Assembly: GCA_002425705.1 (NCBI GenBank)
Contig: DIMT01000013.1
Location: forward strand, 59,697 to 123,696
Reading direction: 5' to 3'
Length of the DNA: 64,000 nucleotides
From: Firmicutes bacterium UBA5559
GTDB lineage: Bacteria > Bacillota > Clostridia > Peptostreptococcales > Anaerovoracaceae
Position 1 is the stretch's first letter; each line of letters opens with the position of its first letter. Made by a program: the position numbers and the translations under genes. Below are positions 7,498 through 15,848 of the stretch, piece by piece. A model generated the notes under the pieces. It searched no databases, had not been told where the DNA came from, and saw nothing but the letters and a program-made list of their open reading frames with translations.

Positions 7498-8876
7498 TCC
7501 TGTACCTTTATCAGGCCTTTATTTGTAAGGCCTAAAACCTTTTCTCCATTTCTGAGGCAGTCCGTCAGTTCCTCCAGCTGGGTTCTGCTGATCACTTCTC
7601 CCGGACAGATCAAGGGAATCCCCGGGGGATAGGGAATGACCGAACGAATGCATGTTTTCCCCTCCTGGGACAGCAGCCCGGAAAATCTGTCCTCCTGGCC
7701 CGGATTTCGGGAATCCGGCAAATCCTTTCGGGAAGAAGGTCTCTTTTCCCTTTCAGCCAGCTCCCGAAGGGCTGAAAGCAGCCTGGCATAGTCCTCCCGG
7801 GTATTACCGATTCCTGTCATGGCCATGAGGATGTTGCCCGTGTTCAGCTCCGGATAGATCCCGTATCTTTCTATCAAGGCTTCTTCCAATGCTCTGCCGG
7901 TATAGCCCCGGTGGGACATATCCAGATTCAGCTTGGTCCGGTCCAGACCGGGCGCCTCCATGATGCGGAGACCCGGAATCTCCCTGGCCTTGCGGTAGAA
8001 CCAATTCAGGTTTTCCTGCCATTCCCGGAAAAGCAGGGGTCCATGGTCTTCCAAAATCCTGCCGTTGATGTCCAGAGAAGTCATTAAAATGTAGGAAGGG
8101 CTGGTGCTTTCTACCATCTGCAGCCACTCCTCCAGCTGTTCCGGGTCTACCCGGCGGGAACAGAGGTTCAGGACGGCCGACTGGGTCATGGATCCCAGGG
8201 TCTTGTGAATGCTGTTCACCACGATATCGGCCCCGGCCCGCTCCCCGTTTAAGGGCAAGCCGGTCGTTTCCCCGAACTGATGAAAGAATTCAAGGTGGGC
8301 TCCGTGAGCCTGATCTACGATCAGTATTTTCCCGGATTGGTGTACCACCCGGCCGATTTCCCGGATATCGCTGCAGATTCCGTAGTAATTGGGGCTAGGC
8401 AATATGACTGCCGATGCGTCGGGATGATCCGACAGAAGCCTTTCGATTTCTTCCGGCGCCACTTCTCCGGAAATACTCCATTCCGGGGAAAGAACCGGCT
8501 TGGCATAAACCGGCTGAATCCCCCCTAAACTCAGGGCATTAAAAACTGATTTATGACAATTTCTGGCCAGAATCAGTTTCCCTCCCCGAGGTACGACAGC
8601 CAAAATAGCGGCAATCAATCCGCAGCTGGTCCCATTGATCAGAGGAATAGAAGCTTGAACACCATAGAGCCGACGATATTTTTCCGCCAGATCAGCGATG
8701 ATTCCCTCCCGTTGAAAGAGATTATCCGCTCCTTCGATTTCGGTTATGTCATAGTCAAAAAAATCCTGCAGAAATTTCTCGTGGCCGAAGCGTTTGTATA
8801 AGGCCGATCCCTTATGTCCTGGCATATGAAAGGAAACAGGTTTCTTCTCTGCGTGCTTTAATAAAAAATCTTCCAT
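7491..8876 (-). CDS. Orn/Lys/Arg decarboxylase family PLP enzyme
   Basis: A 461-residue fold-type I PLP decarboxylase of the ornithine/lysine/arginine group (PF01276 with PF03711 C-terminal domain). The motif around the PLP-binding lysine is visible as VNSIHKTLGSMTQSAVL, and the N-terminal SFHMPGHKGS is a hallmark of the short Bacillus SpeA/YaaO-like class. It removes CO2 from a basic amino acid to make a diamine or agmatine. Substrate is not resolvable here. The gene follows the OFA-type transporter with a 41-bp gap and ends in a terminator, so it is probably the last gene of a Ptb-like / transporter / decarboxylase operon. AAGGAA precedes the ATG. Confidence 0.88.
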   Translation of the reverse strand: MEDFLLKHAEKKPVSFHMPGHKGSALYKRFGHEKFLQDFFDYDITEIEGADNLFQREGIIADLAEKYRRLYGVQASIPLINGTSCGLIAAILAVVPRGGKLILARNCHKSVFNALSLGGIQPVYAKPVLSPEWSISGEVAPEEIERLLSDHPDASAVILPSPNYYGICSDIREIGRVVHQSGKILIVDQAHGAHLEFFHQFGETTGLPLNGERAGADIVVNSIHKTLGSMTQSAVLNLCSRRVDPEQLEEWLQMVESTSPSYILMTSLDINGRILEDHGPLLFREWQENLNWFYRKAREIPGLRIMEAPGLDRTKLNLDMSHRGYTGRALEEALIERYGIYPELNTGNILMAMTGIGNTREDYARLLSALRELAEREKRPSSRKDLPDSRNPGQEDRFSGLLSQEGKTCIRSVIPYPPGIPLICPGEVISRTQLEELTDCLRNGEKVLGLTNKGLIKVQEG

Positions 8877-8917
8877 GTTAATTCCTTTCCCTTTCGATCA
8901 GTTGGTCTTGGGCTTTC

Positions 8918-10108
8918 TTAAGGCCGTTTGATCGCCAACTGGAGCAGATAGGCCACCGCTGCCAGGACAAGAATGAGCATGAAGGCCGGCTGGTAGGAGC
9001 CGGTAGCCGTTTTGATGGCTCCTGCCACCAGGGGTCCCAGAATGGACCCGGGGATGATGGCCGTATTCATGACGCTGAAATTCAGCGCATAGTTCTTTGA
9101 TCCGTAAAACAAGTTTACATAGGCTGCGTTCGTAGGCGGAATGCTTCCGTAGGCAAGTCCCATGACCAGTCCTCCTGCAAGGAACAAGGGAATGCTGGTA
9201 TTGATCATGGAAAGGGTCAGCAGCAAGAAGGCGATTACCATGGTGCCGTTAGACCAGATTACAGAAATCTTTCGTCCGAACCGGTCAAAAATCAGTCCAA
9301 CCACCACTCGGCCAATGCCGTTGAAAATAGAGATAACACCGACGATCAGCGCCGCTTGGGCAACGGTAGCTCCCACATCCTGGGCTCCCACCGAAGCATG
9401 GCCGATGACAGCAAGTCCCGCCCCAGTAAGTACAGAGGACCAGGTAAAGTAGAGCCAGAAGGATTTTCGCTTCAGCATCTCCCCGGTACTGATTTCAAGA
9501 CCATAGTCCTCACTGCCTTTAGCTTTGACCTTTCTGGGAGGCAGCACATCCTTTTCTCCCGGAGGACGGATAAAGAAACCGCCAATGATCAGAATCACAG
9601 CAAAGGTAAAGGCTAGAATAACGAAGGTCATCCGGAATCCCATGGAGATGATCAGCGAGGAAGCCACCGATCCAAGAATCAGGCCGCCACCTCCAAAGCA
9701 CATAAGAAGAACTCCGGAAATCAGGCCCACCTTATCCGGGAACCAGCGAATCACCGTACTGATATTGGCGTTGTAGGCCAGGCCCACACCCAGTCCGCAA
9801 AAGACTCCATAGGAAATATAGATTCCTGCCAGAGTCTCCACCCGGGAGGAGAGAAGAAACCCGGCTGCCAGCAGCAGGGCAGAGAGCATGATGATAAATC
9901 GACCAGATAATTTCTTCAGCAGCATACCGCTGATGACTCCGCCGATGCAGAAAAAAGTCATGGAAATGGTAAAAGTAAGGGAGGTTTCCGTTCGGTTCCA
10001 GCCAAACTCAGCTTCCAGGGGTTTGACAAAAATAGACCATGCATAAATCAGGCCGATGGAAAGATAGATCAACGAGCCTGATAAAAGTATTCCGTATCGT
10101 TTATTCAT
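8918..10108 (-). CDS. MFS transporter, oxalate/formate antiporter (OFA) type
   Basis: A 396-residue, twelve-helix MFS protein. The YAWSIFVKPLE motif in the first helix region and the layout match the OFA family, whose founder exchanges oxalate for formate; many relatives move other mono- or dicarboxylates. CAGGAGG just upstream of the ATG at 10108 sets the start; the longer open frame is not used. Its ATG overlaps the TGA of the Ptb-like gene as ATGA, a sign of translational coupling. Neighbouring acyl-phosphotransferase and amino-acid decarboxylase genes hint at organic- or amino-acid exchange, but no substrate can be named. Two other OFA-type carriers occur at 39118 and 46451. Confidence 0.85.
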   Translation of the reverse strand: MNKRYGILLSGSLIYLSIGLIYAWSIFVKPLEAEFGWNRTETSLTFTISMTFFCIGGVISGMLLKKLSGRFIIMLSALLLAAGFLLSSRVETLAGIYISYGVFCGLGVGLAYNANISTVIRWFPDKVGLISGVLLMCFGGGGLILGSVASSLIISMGFRMTFVILAFTFAVILIIGGFFIRPPGEKDVLPPRKVKAKGSEDYGLEISTGEMLKRKSFWLYFTWSSVLTGAGLAVIGHASVGAQDVGATVAQAALIVGVISIFNGIGRVVVGLIFDRFGRKISVIWSNGTMVIAFLLLTLSMINTSIPLFLAGGLVMGLAYGSIPPTNAAYVNLFYGSKNYALNFSVMNTAIIPGSILGPLVAGAIKTATGSYQPAFMLILVLAAVAYLLQLAIKRP

Positions 10109-11022
10109 TGAACCTCCTGTTGCGTCACAAGGGACGCTACTGCAAGGGATAACAATTTTTCCTCTGAGGAGGAGCCCCGGGAGGTGACTACCACCGGGAC
10201 CCTGGCCCCCACCACCAGACCGGCCATTTTCCCGCCGGCAGTCAGGGTCAGGCATTTATTCAAGATATTCCCGGCAGCCAGGCTGGGGGGAACCAGTATG
10301 TCAAATTCTCCGCTACGCTCCGGGTCAAAGCCCTTGATTCGGGCCGATTCTTTGTCCATAGCCAGATCATAGGAGATGGGACCTGTGATATCGCAGTCCG
10401 GGATTATTCCATCACGGGCCATTCCGACCAAAGCCTCCGCGTCTACGGTTTCCGGCATTTTGGGGTTCACCTTTTCTACGCCGCACAGGATGGCAACCTT
10501 GGGCCGCTCATATCCCATGGACCGAAGAACTGAAACAGCATTGATGATGATATCCCTCTTTTCTTCCAGGTTTGGATGGGGAATCATTCCCCCGTCGGTC
10601 AGTATCACCAGTTTCCGGAATCCGGGGACTTCGTCGAAGGCCATATGGGACATGGTCCTGCCGGTGTGAAGCCCGTTAGCCTTATTGACCAAGGGTTTCA
10701 GGACCTCTCGAGTTTCCAGCAGGCCCTTCATGATATAATCAGCTTCTCCCAGGCGAATCAGGTCTACGGCAGCCTGGCCGCATTCTTCCCCGTCTCCGGA
10801 GGCTATGATCCGATAGCTTTCAGGATCCTTTCCCATTCCTCGGATCAATTGGCGAATCCGTGCTTCATCGCCAATCAGGACAGGAATCACCAGGCCCAGA
10901 TCCTCTGCCTGAAAAACCGATTCCAGGACATGGTCATTGCCAGCCCCGGCCACGGCGACCCGACTTTTTCGGGGATTTCTTGAAACCGCTTCTAAAATCT
11001 GATGAAAAGAAGTGTACTCCAT
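10105..11022 (-). CDS. phosphate butyryltransferase / acetyltransferase family enzyme
   Basis: A 305-residue member of the phosphotransacetylase/phosphotransbutyrylase family (PF01515). The N-terminal VAVAGAGNDHVLESVFQA and the central DGGMIPHPNLEEKRDI stretch are typical of the short Ptb type rather than full-length Pta. It would interconvert an acyl-CoA and an acyl phosphate, feeding an acyl kinase for ATP formation; no kinase gene is adjacent. GGAGG five bases before the ATG supports the start. It overlaps the OFA transporter by ATGA, so the two are coupled. Acyl chain specificity (acetyl, butyryl, branched) is open. Confidence 0.85.
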   Translation of the reverse strand: MEYTSFHQILEAVSRNPRKSRVAVAGAGNDHVLESVFQAEDLGLVIPVLIGDEARIRQLIRGMGKDPESYRIIASGDGEECGQAAVDLIRLGEADYIMKGLLETREVLKPLVNKANGLHTGRTMSHMAFDEVPGFRKLVILTDGGMIPHPNLEEKRDIIINAVSVLRSMGYERPKVAILCGVEKVNPKMPETVDAEALVGMARDGIIPDCDITGPISYDLAMDKESARIKGFDPERSGEFDILVPPSLAAGNILNKCLTLTAGGKMAGLVVGARVPVVVTSRGSSSEEKLLSLAVASLVTQQEVQ

Positions 11023-11061
11023 AGACGCCTCCTAATAAACAGGTTCCTCCGAAGGGAGTAT

Positions 11062-12531
11062 TTATAATTTTGCTGTTTTTACCGAATCGAATTCCCTGGC
11101 AATCTCCTCCGGCAGCTTTGTTGCAAGGCTGACCAGGACGATGACGACAGACGAAGCCAGGAATCCGGGGATGATTTCATAGATGTCAAAGATACCGCCG
11201 GATTTCAGGAACCAGATGATATCCACCACTCCACCCGTAATCATGCCGGCGATGGCTCCCGGAAGGGTCATCCTTCTCCAGAACAAGGAGAAAAGGATCA
11301 TCGGGCCAAAGGCCGCACCGAAGCCGCCCCAGGCGCTGGAGACCAGTCCGAATACCGAGCTGGCCGGATCCAGGGCAATCAGGATGGCCACTACGGAAAC
11401 TCCTACAACCGTCATCCGGCTGATCCACACCAATTCCTTGCTGTTCTGATCTTTCTTGAACAAGGTGGCATACAAATCCTTGGATACGGAGGATGCGGAA
11501 ACTAAAAGCTGGGAACTGGCGGTGCTCATGATAGCGGCCAGAATAGCGGTCAGCAGAATACCGGAAACCACATCAGAGAACATCAGGTTGATCATAGCCA
11601 TATAGATGGTCTCCCCATCGGCCAGATCTGGCATGTAGGCTTTTCCGATAATCCCGATGGCTACCGCACAGGCCAGTGTAATGATGACCCAGACCATGGC
11701 AATGAGCCTGGACTTTTTGATCATATCCGGAGAATCGATGGCCATAAACCTTACCAGGATATGGGGTTGGCCAAAATAGCCCAGACCCCAACCAAGAGCG
11801 GAGGCCAGCAGCATGGTGTTCACCCGTCCGTCGATTTCGGGGAAGAAGCCCAGGGATTCGGGGGTCAGCTCGGCTAGTCGCAGGGCTACCTCATTGAGTC
11901 CTCCCATGGAAAATATAGCCATTACCGGCACAAACATCAGGGCAAAAAACATAATGGTTCCCTGAATGGTATCGGTCCAGCATACGGCAGTAAATCCCCC
12001 CAGCGCTGTGTAGGCCAGGATGATGCCGGCTCCGATGATCAGACCGACGGTGTAATCCACACCGAAAATCGTGTTGAACAGTTTTCCTCCAGCCGCAAAC
12101 TGGGAGGAAGAGTAAACCAGGAAAAAGATTACGATAAATACGGAAGAAATAACTTTCAGGATATGCTTCTTATCCCGAAACCGATTTTCAAAAAAATCGG
12201 GGAGGGTCAGGGAATTGCCGGAAACCTCTGTATATTTTCGCAGTCTGCGGGCCACGAAAAGCCAGTTCAGGTAAGTTCCGATCACCAGACCAACGGCGGT
12301 CCAGATGGCTTCGGAGGTGCCTCCGTAAATCACATACGCCGTACCAGGAAGACCTATGAGGAGCCATCCGCTCATGTCAGAAGCCTGAGCGGACATAGCC
12401 GTTACCCAGCTGTTCAGTTTTCTGCCTCCCAGAATATAATCCGACATGCTGGCGGTTTTATTATAGAATTTAAATCCGATGAATACCATCAGTCCCAAGT
12501 ATAGGACAAATATTCCTGCTATTGTTAACAA
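11062..12531 (-). CDS. putP: sodium/proline symporter
   Basis: A 489-residue solute:sodium symporter with about 13 membrane segments. The stretches YILGGRKLNSWVTAMSAQAS and DMSGWLLIGLPG near the N-terminus, and SQLLVSASSVSKDLY later, are characteristic of PutP. It imports proline with Na+, consistent with a Stickland-type amino-acid fermenter (inference). Translation appears to start at a TTG, with GGAGG nine bases upstream. It is 39 bp upstream of the Ptb-like gene and 18 bp downstream of serS on the same strand, but whether it belongs to either transcription unit is not clear. Confidence 0.9.
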   Translation of the reverse strand: MLTIAGIFVLYLGLMVFIGFKFYNKTASMSDYILGGRKLNSWVTAMSAQASDMSGWLLIGLPGTAYVIYGGTSEAIWTAVGLVIGTYLNWLFVARRLRKYTEVSGNSLTLPDFFENRFRDKKHILKVISSVFIVIFFLVYSSSQFAAGGKLFNTIFGVDYTVGLIIGAGIILAYTALGGFTAVCWTDTIQGTIMFFALMFVPVMAIFSMGGLNEVALRLAELTPESLGFFPEIDGRVNTMLLASALGWGLGYFGQPHILVRFMAIDSPDMIKKSRLIAMVWVIITLACAVAIGIIGKAYMPDLADGETIYMAMINLMFSDVVSGILLTAILAAIMSTASSQLLVSASSVSKDLYATLFKKDQNSKELVWISRMTVVGVSVVAILIALDPASSVFGLVSSAWGGFGAAFGPMILFSLFWRRMTLPGAIAGMITGGVVDIIWFLKSGGIFDIYEIIPGFLASSVVIVLVSLATKLPEEIAREFDSVKTAKL

Positions 12532-12549
12532 TCTCTGTTACCTCCACCT

Positions 12550-13827
12550 CTATTTTTTGCTGATTCTGTCAATGCCCATATACTGCTTGAGGGCATCCGG
12601 AATGATGACGGAGCCATCTTCCTGCTGATAATTTTCAAGGATTGCTGCTACGGTTCTACCCACTGCCAGGCCAGATCCGTTCAGGGTATGGACGAACTCC
12701 GGTTTCCCTTTGGAGTCGGGGCGGAAACGAATGTTGCCTCTTCGTGCCTGGTAATCTTCAAAATTACTGCAGGAGGAAATTTCCACATACCGTTCATAAC
12801 TGGGCATCCAGACCTCGATGTCGTAGGTCATGGCAGAAGAGAATCCCAGGTCTCCGGTGGAAAGCCGAACGACTCGATAGGGTATTTCCAATCGCTTAAG
12901 CACTTCCTCTGCTGCCAGAAGCAACGATTCTAGTTCGTCATAGGAGTTTTCCGGTTTGACGAACTTGACCAGCTCCACCTTGTTGAACTGGTGCTGACGG
13001 ATCAGGCCTCGGGTATCCCGTCCTGCGGATCCTGCTTCCTTCCGGAAGCAAGGAGTATAGGCGGTATAGTAGACGGGCAGCTCCGATTCTTCCATGATTT
13101 CGTTCATCCGAAGGTTGGTCACCGGCACTTCAGCGGTAGGAATCAGGAAAAAATCCTTAGCCGGCACGTGGAACATATCGTCTTCAAATTTCGGCAGCTG
13201 ACCGGTACCAGTCATAGCGTCCCGATTGACCATGAAAGGGGGCAGGATTTCTGTGTAGCCGTGCTCACCCGTATGAAGATCCAGCATAAAGTTGATAACC
13301 GATCTCTCCAGCCGGGCTCCCATTCCCTTGTATACAGTGAATCGGGTGCCGGCAATCTTGGCAGCCCGTTCGAAGTCCAGAATATCCAGGTCCTGGCCCA
13401 CATCCCAGTGGGCTTTCTTTTCAAAATCAAAGACTCGGGGTTCGCCCCACTTCCGGACTTCCACGTTCTCGCTGTCATCCTTGCCAACTGGGACTTGGGG
13501 ATTGGGGGTGTTAGGAATAAAAAGCAAAGTGTTTCGGATATCCTCTTCAATGACTGCCAGTTCTCCGTCCAGTTTCTTGATTTCCTCAGAAAGTTGCTTC
13601 ATTTCAGCCATCAGCGCCGTGGTATCCTTTCCTTCCTTTTTCATGGCCGGAATAGCTTTAGAATCCACATTCTGCTTGTTTTTCATCTGCTCCACGGTGG
13701 ACAGGATGCTTCTTCGCTTCTCATCCAGTTCCGGAATCCTTTCGATGTTATAGGAACCCTGACCTCTGGATTCAATGCTTTTTCGGATTTCCTCGTAATC
13801 TTCTCTTATTTTTCTGATATCTAACAT
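12550..13827 (-). CDS. serS: seryl-tRNA synthetase
   Basis: A 425-residue class II aminoacyl-tRNA synthetase that charges tRNA-Ser and tRNA-Sec. The N-terminal coiled-coil arm spans about residues 1-110 (many KK/EE heptads) and binds the long variable arm of the tRNA. Class II motif 2 is seen around [20 protein letters not shown] and motif 3 around [18 protein letters not shown]. Length and motifs are normal. AGGAG precedes the ATG. The gene lies only 12 bp after the glutamine synthetase stop, so there is no room for the T-box leader that often controls serS in Bacillota. Confidence 0.97.
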   Translation of the reverse strand: MLDIRKIREDYEEIRKSIESRGQGSYNIERIPELDEKRRSILSTVEQMKNKQNVDSKAIPAMKKEGKDTTALMAEMKQLSEEIKKLDGELAVIEEDIRNTLLFIPNTPNPQVPVGKDDSENVEVRKWGEPRVFDFEKKAHWDVGQDLDILDFERAAKIAGTRFTVYKGMGARLERSVINFMLDLHTGEHGYTEILPPFMVNRDAMTGTGQLPKFEDDMFHVPAKDFFLIPTAEVPVTNLRMNEIMEESELPVYYTAYTPCFRKEAGSAGRDTRGLIRQHQFNKVELVKFVKPENSYDELESLLLAAEEVLKRLEIPYRVVRLSTGDLGFSSAMTYDIEVWMPSYERYVEISSCSNFEDYQARRGNIRFRPDSKGKPEFVHTLNGSGLAVGRTVAAILENYQQEDGSVIIPDALKQYMGIDRISKK

Positions 13828-13839
13828 ACGATTCTCCTA

Positions 13840-15756
13840 TCACAATAAATTCTTTTTGTAGTTGGTATATAATTTAGCCAAGATCGAAGCTTTCTCCTGC
13901 ATTTCCACCTGCAGCTCCGAGGCCAGATCATAATTTTCTTCATCCAGTGCGGTAATGATGCGGGAGATCAGGCATTTATCCGCGATGGTGTTCTGACCCA
14001 GGTATACGCGCAAGTTCTGAATTTTCCCCCAGTTCATCATATCAAAATCCGTACACTCTCCATCGTCATGGGCCCTTCGGCACTCCCGTACCAAATCCAT
14101 GGTTTCCGGTATGATCCGGTTGTGAAGCTCTGTCGCCCACTGGGCCAGGGTCGCTTCTTTAAAGGAAGCCAGAGAAAGCTCGTTGATGACTCCGTGCTGC
14201 TTGAATATTTCCAGTTTTTCCGGATATTTGTCAAAGGCACATAAGTTCTCCCAAACGGTTTTAGGAGGCTTTCCAAACAGCTGATCCCGTTCCTCCGGGG
14301 TAAACTCATCGAAAACATCCCGCTCGCTTCGGTATTCCCGGTTGGCTTCCAGATAGAAATCCTCCTGACCATAGGCCTTGGAAAGGGATGCTTCCAGCTC
14401 CTGAGGAGTCTTTCCCCCTTCCAGGGCTGCCCGGATCCCATCCAGCATGGCCATATAGCAAGCCGCCACGGTTAAATACGTATTACTCTTGGGGTTGGGA
14501 GAACGCATTTCAAACCGGGTAGAAAGGGGATTATTCACGTCCCGCACCAGTCCCACCAGCACCGTCCTATTCCGGGAGGGCATCTTGGCACTGTGACCCA
14601 GGGAGGTTACGATGCAAACCGGCGCCTCAAAGCCCGGCTTCAGCCGGTTGATGGAATCGTTGGAGGAGCTGATGAAGGGGTTGACCACTTCGTAGTTTTT
14701 CAGGATTCCCATCAACGCTCCGAAGCCGATGGGATTAAGGAAGTCCACTTCCATATCCTTTGGGGCAAACAGGCTGATGGTCCTGCCATTTTTCAGTTTG
14801 GCGGCAATGCCCAGATGGGTGTGTTCTCCACTTCCGGCCACCCCTTCAATGGGCTTGGCCATAAAACTGACGTCCAGGCCGTGGAGCCGGAATACGTCGC
14901 GAACCACATACCGGACGTGTTTTTCATTGTCGGCAGCCTGTAGGGCAGTGGAGTACTTCCAGTCGATTTCCAGCTGCTCCATTACGTGGTCGAACTGACC
15001 GGAATTGCCCAGCTTGGCCTTGATTCCGCCCACTTCCTTGTGACCCATTTCCATTTCCAGTCCGTACTGGTCCAGGAGGAGCAGGGATTTTTCCAGGGCG
15101 GTCCGAACCGGACCTACCGTTCTCTTCCAGTACTGCTCCTTCAGAATCTGGGCTGTGGACAATTGCTCCCGGTCCGCCTTGTCATCGGGGGTCTTAACCC
15201 AGAATTCCAGTTCCGTGGCACAGGTCAGGACGATTTCCTCTATTTCCTCCGGATCCGTAACATCCAAATACTGCAGCACATAGGGATTATTCTGAATCAG
15301 GCTTTTTACTTCCCGGCAAACCGCATCGACCGTGTCCCGCAGTATGACCCGGGAGCCCACTTCCTGGGTGTCGTTGTGAACCAGAAAACAGGGAATCCGA
15401 AGGGTTCCCACCGGAATACCGGTTTCGGTGTCCAGGTAGGACAGGTTGTAATCTACGTACCAGTTCACATTCAGGTCCGGAATAATATCCACCTTGGCAT
15501 TGTTCAGATCCGCGATTACCGGCAGCACTACGCTGGAACCGTCTGTCTGTACCCCGTGCTCCAGGATTTTTTCCAGATCGTCCAGAAAATATTTCACCGG
15601 AATCTTTTCATCCGTGTCCTGGCCGCCAATGTCAATACCTACCAGAGATACGAAGCGGACCTCCGGATGGTTTTCCAGAGCAGTCCGGATTTCTCCGATG
15701 GTGTGTTTGTTTTTTGGGATAGTAAACAGCATTTTATTAAATTTTGATTCCAGCAT
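13840..15756 (-). CDS. glutamine synthetase family protein, long clostridial type
   Basis: A 638-residue protein, longer than GSI (about 445 residues) and shorter than GSIII (about 700). The catalytic core is recognisable: SFMAKPIEGVAGSGEHTHLG corresponds to the FMPKP-GSGMH segment, NRTVLVGLVRDVNNPLSTRF to the ATP/ammonia site, and FEMRSPNPKSNTYLTVAACY to the C-terminal signature. The C-terminal 150 residues are extra and helical. It should make glutamine from glutamate, ammonia and ATP, though activity of this long subgroup is assumed from homology. AAGGAG precedes the ATG. It is directly upstream of serS with a 12-bp gap. Confidence 0.88.
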   Translation of the reverse strand: MLESKFNKMLFTIPKNKHTIGEIRTALENHPEVRFVSLVGIDIGGQDTDEKIPVKYFLDDLEKILEHGVQTDGSSVVLPVIADLNNAKVDIIPDLNVNWYVDYNLSYLDTETGIPVGTLRIPCFLVHNDTQEVGSRVILRDTVDAVCREVKSLIQNNPYVLQYLDVTDPEEIEEIVLTCATELEFWVKTPDDKADREQLSTAQILKEQYWKRTVGPVRTALEKSLLLLDQYGLEMEMGHKEVGGIKAKLGNSGQFDHVMEQLEIDWKYSTALQAADNEKHVRYVVRDVFRLHGLDVSFMAKPIEGVAGSGEHTHLGIAAKLKNGRTISLFAPKDMEVDFLNPIGFGALMGILKNYEVVNPFISSSNDSINRLKPGFEAPVCIVTSLGHSAKMPSRNRTVLVGLVRDVNNPLSTRFEMRSPNPKSNTYLTVAACYMAMLDGIRAALEGGKTPQELEASLSKAYGQEDFYLEANREYRSERDVFDEFTPEERDQLFGKPPKTVWENLCAFDKYPEKLEIFKQHGVINELSLASFKEATLAQWATELHNRIIPETMDLVRECRRAHDDGECTDFDMMNWGKIQNLRVYLGQNTIADKCLISRIITALDEENYDLASELQVEMQEKASILAKLYTNYKKNLL

Positions 15757-15848
15757 ATGCTTCTCCTTACCTTATGTTTCTCGTTTTAATTTACTATGCG
15801 GCGGCCGTTTGCACAGCCACCGCAATAGAGTTCAGTACTATTTCATGC

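Noticed and set aside
13828..13839. T-box leader for serS
   Set aside because: Only 12 bp separate serS from the preceding gene, too short for a T-box.
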